NCBI GenBank assembly: GCA_017308235.1 | Contig: JAFKFL010000016.1 | Coordinates: 62,001 to 126,000 of the forward strand | DNA length: 64,000 nt | Direction: 5' to 3' | DNA from: Alphaproteobacteria bacterium | GTDB lineage: Bacteria; Pseudomonadota; Alphaproteobacteria; Reyranellales; Reyranellaceae | Shown: positions 22,907-31,306 of the stretch, one piece after another | Layout of the letters: the number at the start of each line of letters is the position of its first letter | How positions within the stretch are numbered: position 1 is the first letter of the stretch | Notes under the pieces: model-generated | Seen by the model: only the letters and a program-made list of their open reading frames with translations | The model's database searches: none | Told to the model about the DNA's origin: nothing | Position numbers and translations under genes: made by a program

Positions 22907-23806
22907 ATGGCCGTCCTCATCCTGCCTTTTCTCGATGCGCTTGCACGCGATCTTGTGCAGCCGAAGGACGGACCCATCGTCGATTTCAGCCAGCCGAGAG
23001 GTGAGGCAGCGCTGGTGCCGGCAGACTCGGTCTCGTGGCGGATCTTCAAAAATCCGGTCGCGCTGTTCGTAGGCGGCGTGGCGGCGGTGATCCTAGAGCT
23101 TGCCGATCCGGCGGTGCGCACCGGTGTCTGGGAACATTCCTCCTTCCGCCGGGATCCCGTACAGCGTTTGCGCCGCACCGGTCTCGCCGCCATGGTCACT
23201 GTCTATGGCGCCACGAGCGAGGCGAGGGCGATGATTACCCGTGTCGCACGCCTGCATGACACGATTGCCGGCTGCACACCTGCCGGCGAGAACTATCGAG
23301 CCAACGACGTCGGCCTGCTCACCTGGGTGCAGGCGACGGCAGGCTTCGGCTTTGCCCAGGCCTATTGCCGCCATGTTCATCCGCTCCCGCCGCGAGAGCT
23401 TGACCAACTTTTTGAGGAGGGGCTGACGGCGGCGCGGCTTTATGGCGCCGTTGAGGCGCCTGCTTCGCAAGCGGAGCTGGATCGGTTGTTCGAGTCCAGA
23501 CGCAACAGGCTCGAAGCCTCGCCGATCGTGTTCGAGTTCCTCACGATCCTGAACGCAGCGCCGATCCTCCCGCTGTTTCTCCGGCCGATGCAGCGGCTCC
23601 TGATTCGAGCCGCCGTAGATCTCGTGCCCGACTGGGTCCGCGATCGGTTAGGCCTGACAGCAGCCTTTGGCTTGCGATCCTGGCAACGCCCGCTGGTACG
23701 GATCATCGGCATGCTGGCTGATCGGGTGATGCTGCGTTCCAGCCCTGCCGTACAATCTTGCGTCCGGTTGGGCTTGCCCGCGGACCATCTTTATCGAGGG
23801 AGTTGA
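22907..23806 (+). CDS. MpaB family oxygenase (DUF2236)
   Basis: 299 residues. The DUF2236/MpaB core is visible: ILELADPAVRTGVWEHSSFRR near residue 60-80, VTVYGATSEARAMITRVARLH near 100, and DVGLLTWVQATAGFGFAQAY near 140. MpaB proteins bind haem through conserved Arg/His residues (candidate HDTIAG and HPLPPREL) and cleave or oxidise hydrophobic substrates, as in mycophenolate and latex rubber oxidation. Here no signal peptide is present. Substrate unknown. The position directly after an importer suggests it may act on an imported compound, though it has its own gap and no visible coupling. Confidence 0.75.
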   Translation: MAVLILPFLDALARDLVQPKDGPIVDFSQPRGEAALVPADSVSWRIFKNPVALFVGGVAAVILELADPAVRTGVWEHSSFRRDPVQRLRRTGLAAMVTVYGATSEARAMITRVARLHDTIAGCTPAGENYRANDVGLLTWVQATAGFGFAQAYCRHVHPLPPRELDQLFEEGLTAARLYGAVEAPASQAELDRLFESRRNRLEASPIVFEFLTILNAAPILPLFLRPMQRLLIRAAVDLVPDWVRDRLGLTAAFGLRSWQRPLVRIIGMLADRVMLRSSPAVQSCVRLGLPADHLYRGS

Positions 23807-23811
23807 GCAAA

Positions 23812-24168
23812 GTGACGACCAAACCTGCCGTCATCTACGGCATCAAGAACTGCGACACGATGAAGAAGGCCCGGGCATGGCTCGACGCCAAGGGCGTCGC
23901 TTACACCTTCCACGACTACAAAGCGCAGGGCGTCGACCGCGGGCGCCTCGAGGGGTGGGCCGAGCGTGTGGGTTGGGAGGCGCTCCTCAATCGCGCCGGC
24001 ACCACCTTCCGCAAGCTGCCCGAGGCCGACAAAGAAGGCCTTAGCCAGAAGAAGGCTGTCGCCCTGATGCTGGCCCAGCCATCGATGATCAAGCGTCCGG
24101 TACTGGAGGCCGGCGGCCAGCTCCTGGTGGGGTTCAAGCCCGCCACCTATGAGGAGATCCTACAGTAA
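23812..24168 (+). CDS. ArsC/Spx-like (YffB-type) thioredoxin-fold protein
   Basis: 118 residues from the GTG at 23812, which has GAGGGAG 9 bases upstream (TTG at 23803 is too close to it). Thioredoxin fold with the YffB motif YGIKNCDTMKKARAWL at 9-24 (single Cys, so glutathione-dependent or regulatory) and the C-terminal KRPVLEAGGQLLVGF. Family members reduce arsenate or bind RNA polymerase, but for the YffB branch the function is not settled. It follows the MpaB gene by 5 bases and may be cotranscribed. Confidence 0.85.
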   Translation: MTTKPAVIYGIKNCDTMKKARAWLDAKGVAYTFHDYKAQGVDRGRLEGWAERVGWEALLNRAGTTFRKLPEADKEGLSQKKAVALMLAQPSMIKRPVLEAGGQLLVGFKPATYEEILQ

Positions 24169-24314
24169 ATTAGCGATTTGAATCAGCGTATTGAAACAAT
24201 CACTTGACGTAACGAATCAAAATAGTGAAGGTAATTAAGAATCGACTGCGTCCGTGGTCGCAAGAAAATATCGCCAGCGGCCCATCGGCCGCCTCTCCCC
24301 TCGAGGTTCTGGCC
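24169..24314. other. AT-rich intergenic region
   Basis: About 75 of these 146 bases are markedly richer in A/T than the surrounding genes. GATTTGAATC is a small dyad near 24175, and GAATCA occurs twice (24180 and 24214). TTGACG at 24204-24209 could be a -35 element, but no good -10 lies at 16-18 bases. Probably holds the promoter of the lipoprotein gene. Confidence 0.4.
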
Positions 24315-24539
24315 ATGAAGACCAAGGTTTTTTCGCTGCTTCTCGTTCCTCTCGCGCTTTCCGTGTCGGCTTGCGGCGACACTTGGGGCCAACGTGCTGT
24401 CACCGGCGGTGCGATCGGCACCGGTGCGGGCCTGGCAATCGGCGCGATTGCCGGCTGGCCGTTGCTGGCACCGGCCCTGGCAGGCGCCGCCGTGGGTGCC
24501 GGCATCGGTGCGGTCACCACGCCGGGCGCCACCAAGTAG
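24315..24539 (+). CDS. Small glycine-zipper lipoprotein
   Basis: 74 residues. Residues 1-20 are a lipoprotein signal ending in the lipobox VSAC with Cys at 20. The mature 54 residues are dominated by Gly/Ala repeats (GGAIGTGAGLAIGAIAG, AGAAVGAGIGAV), a glycine-zipper pattern typical of small outer-membrane lipoproteins such as those of the Pal/OsmB or YMGG families. It would sit in an envelope membrane, possibly oligomeric. Function unknown. It converges with DUF2794, with a 5-bp GCTGG/CCAGC hairpin at 24551-24566. Confidence 0.75.
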   Translation: MKTKVFSLLLVPLALSVSACGDTWGQRAVTGGAIGTGAGLAIGAIAGWPLLAPALAGAAVGAGIGAVTTPGATK

Positions 24540-24556
24540 CTGACCGTTAAGCTGGT

Positions 24557-24892
24557 TTAGCCCAGCAGCAGCCTCAGTTTACGGTCGAAGACGCGGAGCA
24601 CGTCTTCGAGGCTGTCACCGTGGGCCAGCTTGCGTGGCCCGTTGTAGACCATGTAGCCGCCATTGGGCCCGGTACCTTGGACCTTGGCGATAGCGAACAG
24701 AGGCTGCTCGGCGGTATGGCGAAAAATCGAGAAGATGGCCATGCCGGGCCGGAAGTCGATGGCGTAGTCGCGCCATTCGCCCGAGGCCACGCGCATGCTG
24801 TAGAGATTCAGGAGCCGGGAGAGTTCCCGGCGATCGAAGGAGACAATGCGGCGACGCGCCTTCTGATCGGCGAGGCGGTAAAGATTGGTCAT
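24557..24892 (-). CDS. DUF2794 protein
   Basis: 111 residues from the ATG at 24892; longer forms to 25042 are open but the family starts near here. The signature is FDRRELSRLLNLYSMRVASG followed by EWRDYAIDF and FSIFRHTAEQPLFAI. DUF2794 is found almost only in alphaproteobacteria and has no assigned function. It lies divergent from the YfgM-like gene. Confidence 0.8.
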   Translation of the reverse strand: MTNLYRLADQKARRRIVSFDRRELSRLLNLYSMRVASGEWRDYAIDFRPGMAIFSIFRHTAEQPLFAIAKVQGTGPNGGYMVYNGPRKLAHGDSLEDVLRVFDRKLRLLLG

Positions 24893-25058
24893 GCAGTCAG
24901 CGAGCGGGCCATGCTGTTGACCGAATTGTTGCAGAAGGTTTCCCAAGGGTAAAGTCACCGATCCCCAGCTTGCCGCATCGCATGGTTTGCCAAAGGTTCG
25001 GGCGGCGGCTATGAACCCGCTGAAGCTGTTGATTTTCCGCAATAATCGGGAGTCCCGC

Positions 25059-25703
25059 GTGTCCGATCAGGCCGCTTTTCAGGAAATCGACGATGCCGTC
25101 CGGCAGGACGATCTGAAAGCCTGGTGGAAACGCTATGGAACTTGGATTGTCGCGGGCGTCGTCGTTTTGGTGGTTGCCGTCGCCGGATGGATAGGCTGGC
25201 AGCGGTACCAAACGGCTCAACGCGCCACGAGCGGCGTGGCCTATTCATCGGCGCTTGCCCTGATTGGCAAGGACAATGCCGGCGCGCGCACCGCACTCGA
25301 CAAGGTGGCTGCGACGGCCGTTGAACCGTACCGCTCTTTCGCGATGCTTACCGCCGCACAATTGCGCGACAAGCCGGAAGAACAGGTTGCGGCACTGCTT
25401 GAGGTGGCGCCCAAGCTCCCGGGCGAACTCTCTGAACTCGCCCAGGTGATCGCGGCCTATCGCGGCGCCGACACGCCAAAAGCGGATGAGGTCACCGCCG
25501 CGCTGGCGCCCATCTCGGGGGTCGACCATGCATTCCATGCCAGCATCCTCGAGGTGCAGGCGCTCCAGGCCGTGCGCAAGGGAGACGTGAAACGGTCGCG
25601 CGAGCTTTGGAACGATATCATCAAGGATCCGGCAGCGCCGCCAGGCGCAGCGCAGCGGGCACAGGCGATGCTCAACCTTTCCGACGAGCAGGGGACGAAA
25701 TAG
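25059..25703 (+). CDS. YfgM-like membrane-anchored TPR protein
   Basis: 214 residues from the GTG at 25059, preceded by GGGAG at 25048-25052; an ATG at 25011 would add 16 residues. After a short cytosolic part (DQAAFQEIDDAVRQDDLKAWW) comes one membrane helix (about 28-50, WIVAGVVVLVVAVAGW), then a helical periplasmic domain with TPR-like repeats. YfgM-type proteins work with BamB and periplasmic chaperones at the Sec/BAM interface. bamB follows after a 4-base gap and der overlaps bamB, the same order as in many Proteobacteria. Confidence 0.8.
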   Translation: MSDQAAFQEIDDAVRQDDLKAWWKRYGTWIVAGVVVLVVAVAGWIGWQRYQTAQRATSGVAYSSALALIGKDNAGARTALDKVAATAVEPYRSFAMLTAAQLRDKPEEQVAALLEVAPKLPGELSELAQVIAAYRGADTPKADEVTAALAPISGVDHAFHASILEVQALQAVRKGDVKRSRELWNDIIKDPAAPPGAAQRAQAMLNLSDEQGTK

Positions 25704-25707
25704 GCCG

Positions 25708-27045
25708 ATGTCGACTGTGCTGCGCTTTTGCAATCCTCGCGTCGTTCTCGCCGCTGCTCTTTTGTCCACCTCGCTCGCTGGCTGCAGCCTTTTCGACAAG
25801 AAGGGGCCGCCGCTGCCGGGTGAGCGCATCGCGGTGTTCAACGAACGACGCGACGTCGAGCCGGACAACGAGATGGCGAACGTACCGGTCGTGTTGCCGG
25901 CACCTGTCGTGAACGATGCCTGGCCGCAATCGGGCGGCTTCGCCGATTACGCGATGCAGCATCTCGATGTCGCCGCGCAGCCGCAGGTCGCCTGGACTGC
26001 CGATATAGGCGCCGGCTCGTCGAGCAGCCGAATCCTGACCACGCCGCCGGTGATCGCCGAAGGCAAGGTGTTCGTGAAGGATGCGCAGAGCACCGTTTCG
26101 GCCTTTCGCGCCGACACGGGTGAGCGGCTGTGGAGTGTGACGCTGAAGCCTGAAGAGGCACGTGACGAAGGCGAGTTCGGCGGCGGCCTCACCTGGTATG
26201 GCGGTCGCCTGTTCGTCACCACGGGCTTCTCCGGCGTGTTCGCGCTCGATCCCAACAGCGGCAACGAGATCTGGCGCTCGAAGGAGAGCGCGCCGGTGCG
26301 CGGTGCACCGCTTGCGTTCGCCGACCGTGTCTTCGCCATCACCCTCGACGGCAAACTTCATGCCTTAGCCGCAGTCGACGGCGCCGATCTCTGGTCGTTC
26401 ACCAGCCTGCAGGAGGTCTCGGGCTACGTCGACGGGACGAGCCCCGCCGGCTATGGCGATTACATCGTGGCGCCCTTCAGGTCAGGCGAACTCGTCGCGT
26501 TCCATCCTGCCAACAACCGCTCGATCTGGAACGAATCGCTCGTTGGCCGGAACGTGGAAGCGCGCGCCTTCGGTAATCTCGCCGATATCCGCGGCCGGCC
26601 GGTGATCGACCGCGGCCAGGTGTTTGCCATGGGCTCGGCCGGCCAGATCACCGCCATCGATCTCGCCAGCGGCCAACGCCGCTGGGAGCGTAATTTTGGC
26701 GGCAACCAGACGCCGTGGGTCGCCGGCCGGTTCCTGTTCGCGATCACCAGCAACAACGACGTGGTCGCCCTCGAGCGCAGCAGCGGCAAGGTTAAGTGGT
26801 CGACGCCACTCTCGCAGTATTTCGACGAGAAGCGCCAGAAGCCGATCCTGTGGGGGGGGCCGGTGCTGGCCGGCGATCGCTTGCTGATCACCGGCATGAC
26901 GGGCGATCTTTTGGTGCTGTCGCCCTACACCGGCGACGTGACGGGCAAGGTCAGCCTCGGCGCGCCGACACGCCTTGCCCCGGTGATCGCCAATCGGACG
27001 ATCTATGTCTTGACCGATTCGGGCAGGCTCATTGCGCTTCGCTGA
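25708..27045 (+). CDS. bamB: BamB outer-membrane assembly lipoprotein
   Basis: 445 residues. Lipoprotein signal with lipobox LAGC (Cys at 26). The mature part is a PQQ-like eight-bladed beta-propeller with repeated GERLWSVTLK, GNEIWRSKES, GADLWSF and GQRRWERNF blade motifs. BamB binds BamA POTRA domains and helps insert beta-barrel proteins into the outer membrane. Longer than the 390-residue enterobacterial form, with an extra segment before the first blade. Its 3' end overlaps der by 14 bases. Confidence 0.88.
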   Translation: MSTVLRFCNPRVVLAAALLSTSLAGCSLFDKKGPPLPGERIAVFNERRDVEPDNEMANVPVVLPAPVVNDAWPQSGGFADYAMQHLDVAAQPQVAWTADIGAGSSSSRILTTPPVIAEGKVFVKDAQSTVSAFRADTGERLWSVTLKPEEARDEGEFGGGLTWYGGRLFVTTGFSGVFALDPNSGNEIWRSKESAPVRGAPLAFADRVFAITLDGKLHALAAVDGADLWSFTSLQEVSGYVDGTSPAGYGDYIVAPFRSGELVAFHPANNRSIWNESLVGRNVEARAFGNLADIRGRPVIDRGQVFAMGSAGQITAIDLASGQRRWERNFGGNQTPWVAGRFLFAITSNNDVVALERSSGKVKWSTPLSQYFDEKRQKPILWGGPVLAGDRLLITGMTGDLLVLSPYTGDVTGKVSLGAPTRLAPVIANRTIYVLTDSGRLIALR

Positions 27046-28477
27046 GCACGATCGCCGTCTCGACCGGGGAGGACCCCGGGTCGCCATCGTGGGGCGGCCC
27101 AATGTCGGCAAATCGACGTTGTTCAATCGCCTGGTCGGTCGTCGCCGCGCCATCGTCGACGACACGCCCGGCGTGACGCGCGACGTGCGCGAATCGCCGG
27201 CACAACTTGGTGATCTCGCCTTCACTCTTCTCGATACCGCCGGCTGGGAAACGACCGGTGGGGAGGCCCTTGAAGCGCGCATGCGCCGCTTCACCGAGCG
27301 TACCGTCGACACGGCCGAAGTCGTGCTGTTCCTGATCGACGCGCGTGCCGGCATCTTGCCGCTCGACGAAGCCTTCGCGAGCTGGTTGCGCAAGCGAGCC
27401 GCCAAGGTGGTCCTGGTCGCCAACAAATGCGAAGGCCGGGCAGGGCAACAGGGGCTGGCCGAAGCGCACGGCCTGGGCCTCGGCGAACCCATTCCCTTTT
27501 CCGCCGAGCATGGCGAGGGGCTGAGCGATCTGCACGATGCGCTCGCCAAACATATCGAACCGATGCCCGACGAGGATGAGGAAGAAGGAGCTGAGGGCGA
27601 AAAGGAGGGTGAAGACGTCAGCGACGCGGAGCTTGCCAAGCGCCCGCTGCTGCTTGCCATCGTGGGGCGACCCAATGTCGGCAAGTCGACGCTCCTCAAT
27701 CGCCTGATCGGCGAGGAGCGGGTGCTTACGGGACCGGAGGCCGGCATTACGCGCGATGCGATCCGTGTCGAATGGCAGTGGAAGGACAGGGCGGTGCGGC
27801 TGGTCGATACCGCCGGCATGCGTCGACGCAGCCGCATCGAAGCTAAGCTCGAGGCCGCGTCCGTCGCCGATACGCTCGACTCCATTCGCTTGGCCGACGT
27901 GGCGGTGGTCGTCATCGACGCCGTCAACATGGCCGAGAAGCAAGATCTCGCCGTCGCAGGTTGGGTCATCGAGGAGGGGCGGGCGCTGGTGATCGCGGTC
28001 AACAAGACCGACCTCCTGGCCGAGGACCGCGGCGAGGCGACCAAGGCCTGGCGCAAACTGCGTGATCGGCTCGAAGCCTCGTTCGCCCAGGTGAAGGACG
28101 TGCCGATCGTTGGACTCTCTGCGTTGAACGGCCGCGGCGTGGAGAGGCTGATGCCGGCCGTGTTCGAGACCTACAAGGTCTGGAACAAGCGCGTGCCGAC
28201 GCCGAAGCTGAACCGCTGGCTGCGCGAGATGGAGACGCTGCATCCGCCGCCGCTGGCCCACGGCCGACGCATCCGGCTGCGCTTCATGACCCAGATCAAG
28301 ATCCGGCCACCGACCTTCGTGCTGTCGGTGAGCCAGCCCGAGGAGCTGGGCGACGACTATCTGCGGTTCCTGATCAACCGCCTGCGTGACGATTTCGGTC
28401 TGCCGGGCGTGCCGATCCGGCTCGCCATGCGCAAACCGAAGAATCCCTACGCGAGCCGGGCAAGGAAGCGGCAGTAG
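27032..28477 (+). CDS. der: Ribosome-assembly GTPase Der (EngA)
   Basis: 481 residues. Two GTPase domains in tandem: GRPNVGKST at about 20 and again at about 211, DTPGVTRD, DTAGW and DTAGMRRRSR, and NKTD. An acidic linker (DEDEEEGAEGEKEGED, about 178-195) separates them, and a KH-like domain ends the protein. The start is TTG at 27032: an in-frame TGA at 27011 blocks any upstream start, and no ATG or GTG lies before the first G1 motif. Overlap with bamB by 14 bases means it is translated by coupling. Der acts in 50S subunit maturation. Confidence 0.93.
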   Translation: MRFAEHDRRLDRGGPRVAIVGRPNVGKSTLFNRLVGRRRAIVDDTPGVTRDVRESPAQLGDLAFTLLDTAGWETTGGEALEARMRRFTERTVDTAEVVLFLIDARAGILPLDEAFASWLRKRAAKVVLVANKCEGRAGQQGLAEAHGLGLGEPIPFSAEHGEGLSDLHDALAKHIEPMPDEDEEEGAEGEKEGEDVSDAELAKRPLLLAIVGRPNVGKSTLLNRLIGEERVLTGPEAGITRDAIRVEWQWKDRAVRLVDTAGMRRRSRIEAKLEAASVADTLDSIRLADVAVVVIDAVNMAEKQDLAVAGWVIEEGRALVIAVNKTDLLAEDRGEATKAWRKLRDRLEASFAQVKDVPIVGLSALNGRGVERLMPAVFETYKVWNKRVPTPKLNRWLREMETLHPPPLAHGRRIRLRFMTQIKIRPPTFVLSVSQPEELGDDYLRFLINRLRDDFGLPGVPIRLAMRKPKNPYASRARKRQ

Positions 28478-28502
28478 CGCAATCGATGCCCATATAGGCA
28501 AG

Positions 28503-29804
28503 ATGCCGGCTGCGCCCATGTCCGAGCTTTTTGCCTCTCTTGCCCCCACGCCGCTGGCCGAGCGCCTGCGGCCCAAGACCCTTGGTGATATCCTGGGGCA
28601 GGACCATCTGCTCGGTCCCGAAGGCCCCCTGGGCCGCATGCTGGCGGCGCGAAAGCTATCGTCGCTGATCCTTTGGGGCCCTCCGGGGTGCGGCAAAACC
28701 ACCATCGCGCGCCTGCTGGCCTCGGCGACCGATCTTCATTTCGAGCCCCTGTCGGCCGTCTTCTCCGGCGTTGCCGATCTCCGCAAGGTTTTCGAGGCGT
28801 CCCGCCAGCGGCGCCGGGACGGCAAGGGCACACTCCTGTTTGTCGACGAGATCCATCGCTTCAATCGCGCCCAGCAGGATGGCTTCCTGCCTTATGTCGA
28901 GGACGGTACAGTCACGCTGGTCGGCGCCACGACCGAGAATCCCTCCTTCGAGCTCAATGCCGCGCTGCTTTCGCGCTGCCAGGTCCTGGTCCTGCGCCGG
29001 CTCGACGATGCCGCCCTGGCGACGCTGCTCGCGCGCGCCGAAGCAGCCCTCGGCCGCAAGCTGCCGATCGACGAATCAGGGCGCCAGGCGCTGTTCGCCA
29101 TGGCGGACGGCGACGGCCGCTATCTGATCACCCTTGCCGAACAGCTCGCCGCGTTGAAGGACAAAGGTCCCGTGCCGCCCGAGCGGTTGGCGACGCTCCT
29201 GCAAAAGCGTGCTCCGCTCTACGACAAGGCCCAGGAGGCGCACTACAATCTGATCAGTGCGCTGCACAAGTCGCTGCGCGGCTCCGACGTCGATGCAGCG
29301 CTCTACTGGTTCGCGCGCATGCTCGATGGCGGCGAGGATCCCAAATACATCGCCCGCCGGCTGGTGCGCTTTGCCGTCGAGGACATCGGCATGGCCGATC
29401 CCAACGCGCTTACCCAGACGCTGGCCGCCTGGGATACTTACGACCGGCTGGGCTCACCCGAAGGCGAGCTCGCGATTGCGCAGGCGGTGATCTATCTCGG
29501 CACCGCGCCCAAGTCGAACTCGGGCTATGTCGCGTTCAGCGGCGCCAAACGCGCAGCGAAGGAGCATGGGTCGCTAACGCCACCGATGCACATCCTCAAT
29601 GCGCCGACGCGCCTCATGAAGGACATCGGCTACGGCAAGGGTTACCAGTACGACCACAACGCCGACGATGGCTTCTCGGGCCAGAACTATTTCCCTGACG
29701 GCATGGCGCGCGAGGAATTCTACCAGCCGGTCGAACGCGGGTTCGAGCGCGAGATCCTGAAGCGCCTGGAGTACTGGAAGAGGCTGCGGGAGAAGAAGCG
29801 CTGA
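28503..29804 (+). CDS. rarA: Replication-associated recombination protein RarA (MgsA)
   Basis: 433 residues. AAA+ clamp-loader-like ATPase: LAERLRPKTLGDILGQDHLLG at the start, Walker A GPPGCGKTT (about 58), Walker B LFVDEIHRFN, sensor GATTENPSFELN, then the C-terminal tetramerisation region ALYWFARMLDGGEDPKYIARR. It acts at stalled replication forks with SSB and RecA. The start ATG at 28503 has AGGCAAG just upstream and TATAGG at 28493-28498, so the leader may be very short. Follows der by 25 bases. Confidence 0.92.
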   Translation: MPAAPMSELFASLAPTPLAERLRPKTLGDILGQDHLLGPEGPLGRMLAARKLSSLILWGPPGCGKTTIARLLASATDLHFEPLSAVFSGVADLRKVFEASRQRRRDGKGTLLFVDEIHRFNRAQQDGFLPYVEDGTVTLVGATTENPSFELNAALLSRCQVLVLRRLDDAALATLLARAEAALGRKLPIDESGRQALFAMADGDGRYLITLAEQLAALKDKGPVPPERLATLLQKRAPLYDKAQEAHYNLISALHKSLRGSDVDAALYWFARMLDGGEDPKYIARRLVRFAVEDIGMADPNALTQTLAAWDTYDRLGSPEGELAIAQAVIYLGTAPKSNSGYVAFSGAKRAAKEHGSLTPPMHILNAPTRLMKDIGYGKGYQYDHNADDGFSGQNYFPDGMAREEFYQPVERGFEREILKRLEYWKRLREKKR

Positions 29805-29809
29805 AGGCC

Positions 29810-31306
29810 TCAGCTCCGCGGCTGGACCATGGCCTGTACGACGCGGCGGTCGCGGCCGTAGATGTCGTCGCGGAACGTGACCACACCGTCTGAATTGGCC
29901 GTCACAGTGCGATAGGTGACGTAGAGCCTGACCGGCTCGGGGAAGGAGTAGCTCAGCTGCTGGCCGCCATCGATCGCGGCGCGCACCCTGTCCTTGTCGA
30001 AGCCGCCCCGGCCGCCGAACACTTTTTCCACGAAATCGAGCGGGTTCTGCAGGCGAATGCAGCCGTGGCTGAAGTTGCGGCTACCCTCGGTGAACAGCCA
30101 GCGCGTCGCCGTGTCGTGCATATAGATCCCGTACTTGTTCGAGAACGGGAAGAAGATGTAGCCCAGCGCATTGCCGGCGCCGGGATCCTGGCGCAGTCGG
30201 TAGGGGAAGGCCCTCGGATCGACCGAGCTCCAGTCGACCGTGTCCGGATCGATCTCGCTGCCATCGTCATTCCAGCTTTCGAAGATCCTGAAGCCGCTGG
30301 CTGCGAGCGAATGGGGGTCGCGGCGCAGCATCGGCAGGTATTCCTCGCCGGCGATCGACTGCGGCACGGTCCAGTAGGGATTGGTCTGGAAGCCATACAT
30401 CGTGGAGGCGATCTCGGGCGTCGGATTCTTCGGCGTACCCACGATCACTAGGCTCTGGAACACGACCTCGCCGCCGTTGACGAAAACCATCGAGTAGTCG
30501 CCGGCGTTCACCAGCACATAGCGGTTGCCAAGGTTCGCCGGCAGCCAGCGGCGGCGCTCCAGGTTGGCGATTACCTGGTCGATCCGATCGTCCAGGGTCG
30601 TGTTGAGGGATCGCGTGGTCATCGCGCCAATCACGCCGTCGACCGTCAACCCCTTCGTTGTCTGGTACTCCTTGACCACAGCAACCAGAGGATCGTCATA
30701 GAGTTCGGCGACGGCGCCCGGCGATGGGACCGTCAATCCGAGCTCGGCAAGGCGCTTGCGCAGGATGGGTATGCGCACATCGATCATGCCTGGCTTCAAC
30801 GCCTCGCCGTCAGGCAGGCGGGTGAAGGTGGTGGTGGCCCTTTGCTGGCGCAGCGTGGCCAGCGTTTTCTGGAGAGCGGGATAATCGCCTTTTGGCGGCA
30901 GTGCGGCGAGCCAAGCTGCAAAATCGCTGGCCTCGGCGGCGTTCTTCAGGAGTTCGGTGCGGTCGAGCTTGCGCTGCTGGATATCGATGTCCCGATCGAT
31001 GCTGTTGGCGCGCACGCGCCCGGTGGAAACGTCGCTGGCGTAGGCGACGAAAGCGTCCGTCAGGAGCTGCTCCGCCTTGTCCTTGTCCGCATCGGGTGCA
31101 ACGGCTCGCTCCAGATCGGCAAGCCGATACCATTCGGGCTTCAGGCCGTGCTCATCGGCAATTCGGATGGCGCTCAGCAGAGCCTGCGCGCGGGCCTCGG
31201 CAATGGGTGATCCTGTCCACAACCGGTCGATGGCATAGGAAGGAGATGCCGCCAGGATGGGGGCCAGCAAGGCCAACAAGCCGATGAAAAAAGACGCGCG
31301 CCTCAC
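29810..31306 (-). CDS. L,D-transpeptidase (YcbB/LdtD family)
   Basis: 498 residues from a GTG at 31306; the start codon overlaps the stop of the upstream hydrolase as GTGA, and the resulting N-terminus RRASFFIGLLALLAPILAA is a clean signal peptide. An ATG at 31342 is in frame but cuts into the neighbour. A peptidoglycan-binding helical domain lies near 190-260 (YQTTKGLTVDGVIGAMTTR). The YkuD catalytic part has His-x about 17-SHGCIRL (near 420-445) with the nucleophile Cys. It cross-links peptidoglycan between meso-diaminopimelate residues in the periplasm or attaches lipoprotein. Confidence 0.88.
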   Translation of the reverse strand: MRRASFFIGLLALLAPILAASPSYAIDRLWTGSPIAEARAQALLSAIRIADEHGLKPEWYRLADLERAVAPDADKDKAEQLLTDAFVAYASDVSTGRVRANSIDRDIDIQQRKLDRTELLKNAAEASDFAAWLAALPPKGDYPALQKTLATLRQQRATTTFTRLPDGEALKPGMIDVRIPILRKRLAELGLTVPSPGAVAELYDDPLVAVVKEYQTTKGLTVDGVIGAMTTRSLNTTLDDRIDQVIANLERRRWLPANLGNRYVLVNAGDYSMVFVNGGEVVFQSLVIVGTPKNPTPEIASTMYGFQTNPYWTVPQSIAGEEYLPMLRRDPHSLAASGFRIFESWNDDGSEIDPDTVDWSSVDPRAFPYRLRQDPGAGNALGYIFFPFSNKYGIYMHDTATRWLFTEGSRNFSHGCIRLQNPLDFVEKVFGGRGGFDKDRVRAAIDGGQQLSYSFPEPVRLYVTYRTVTANSDGVVTFRDDIYGRDRRVVQAMVQPRS

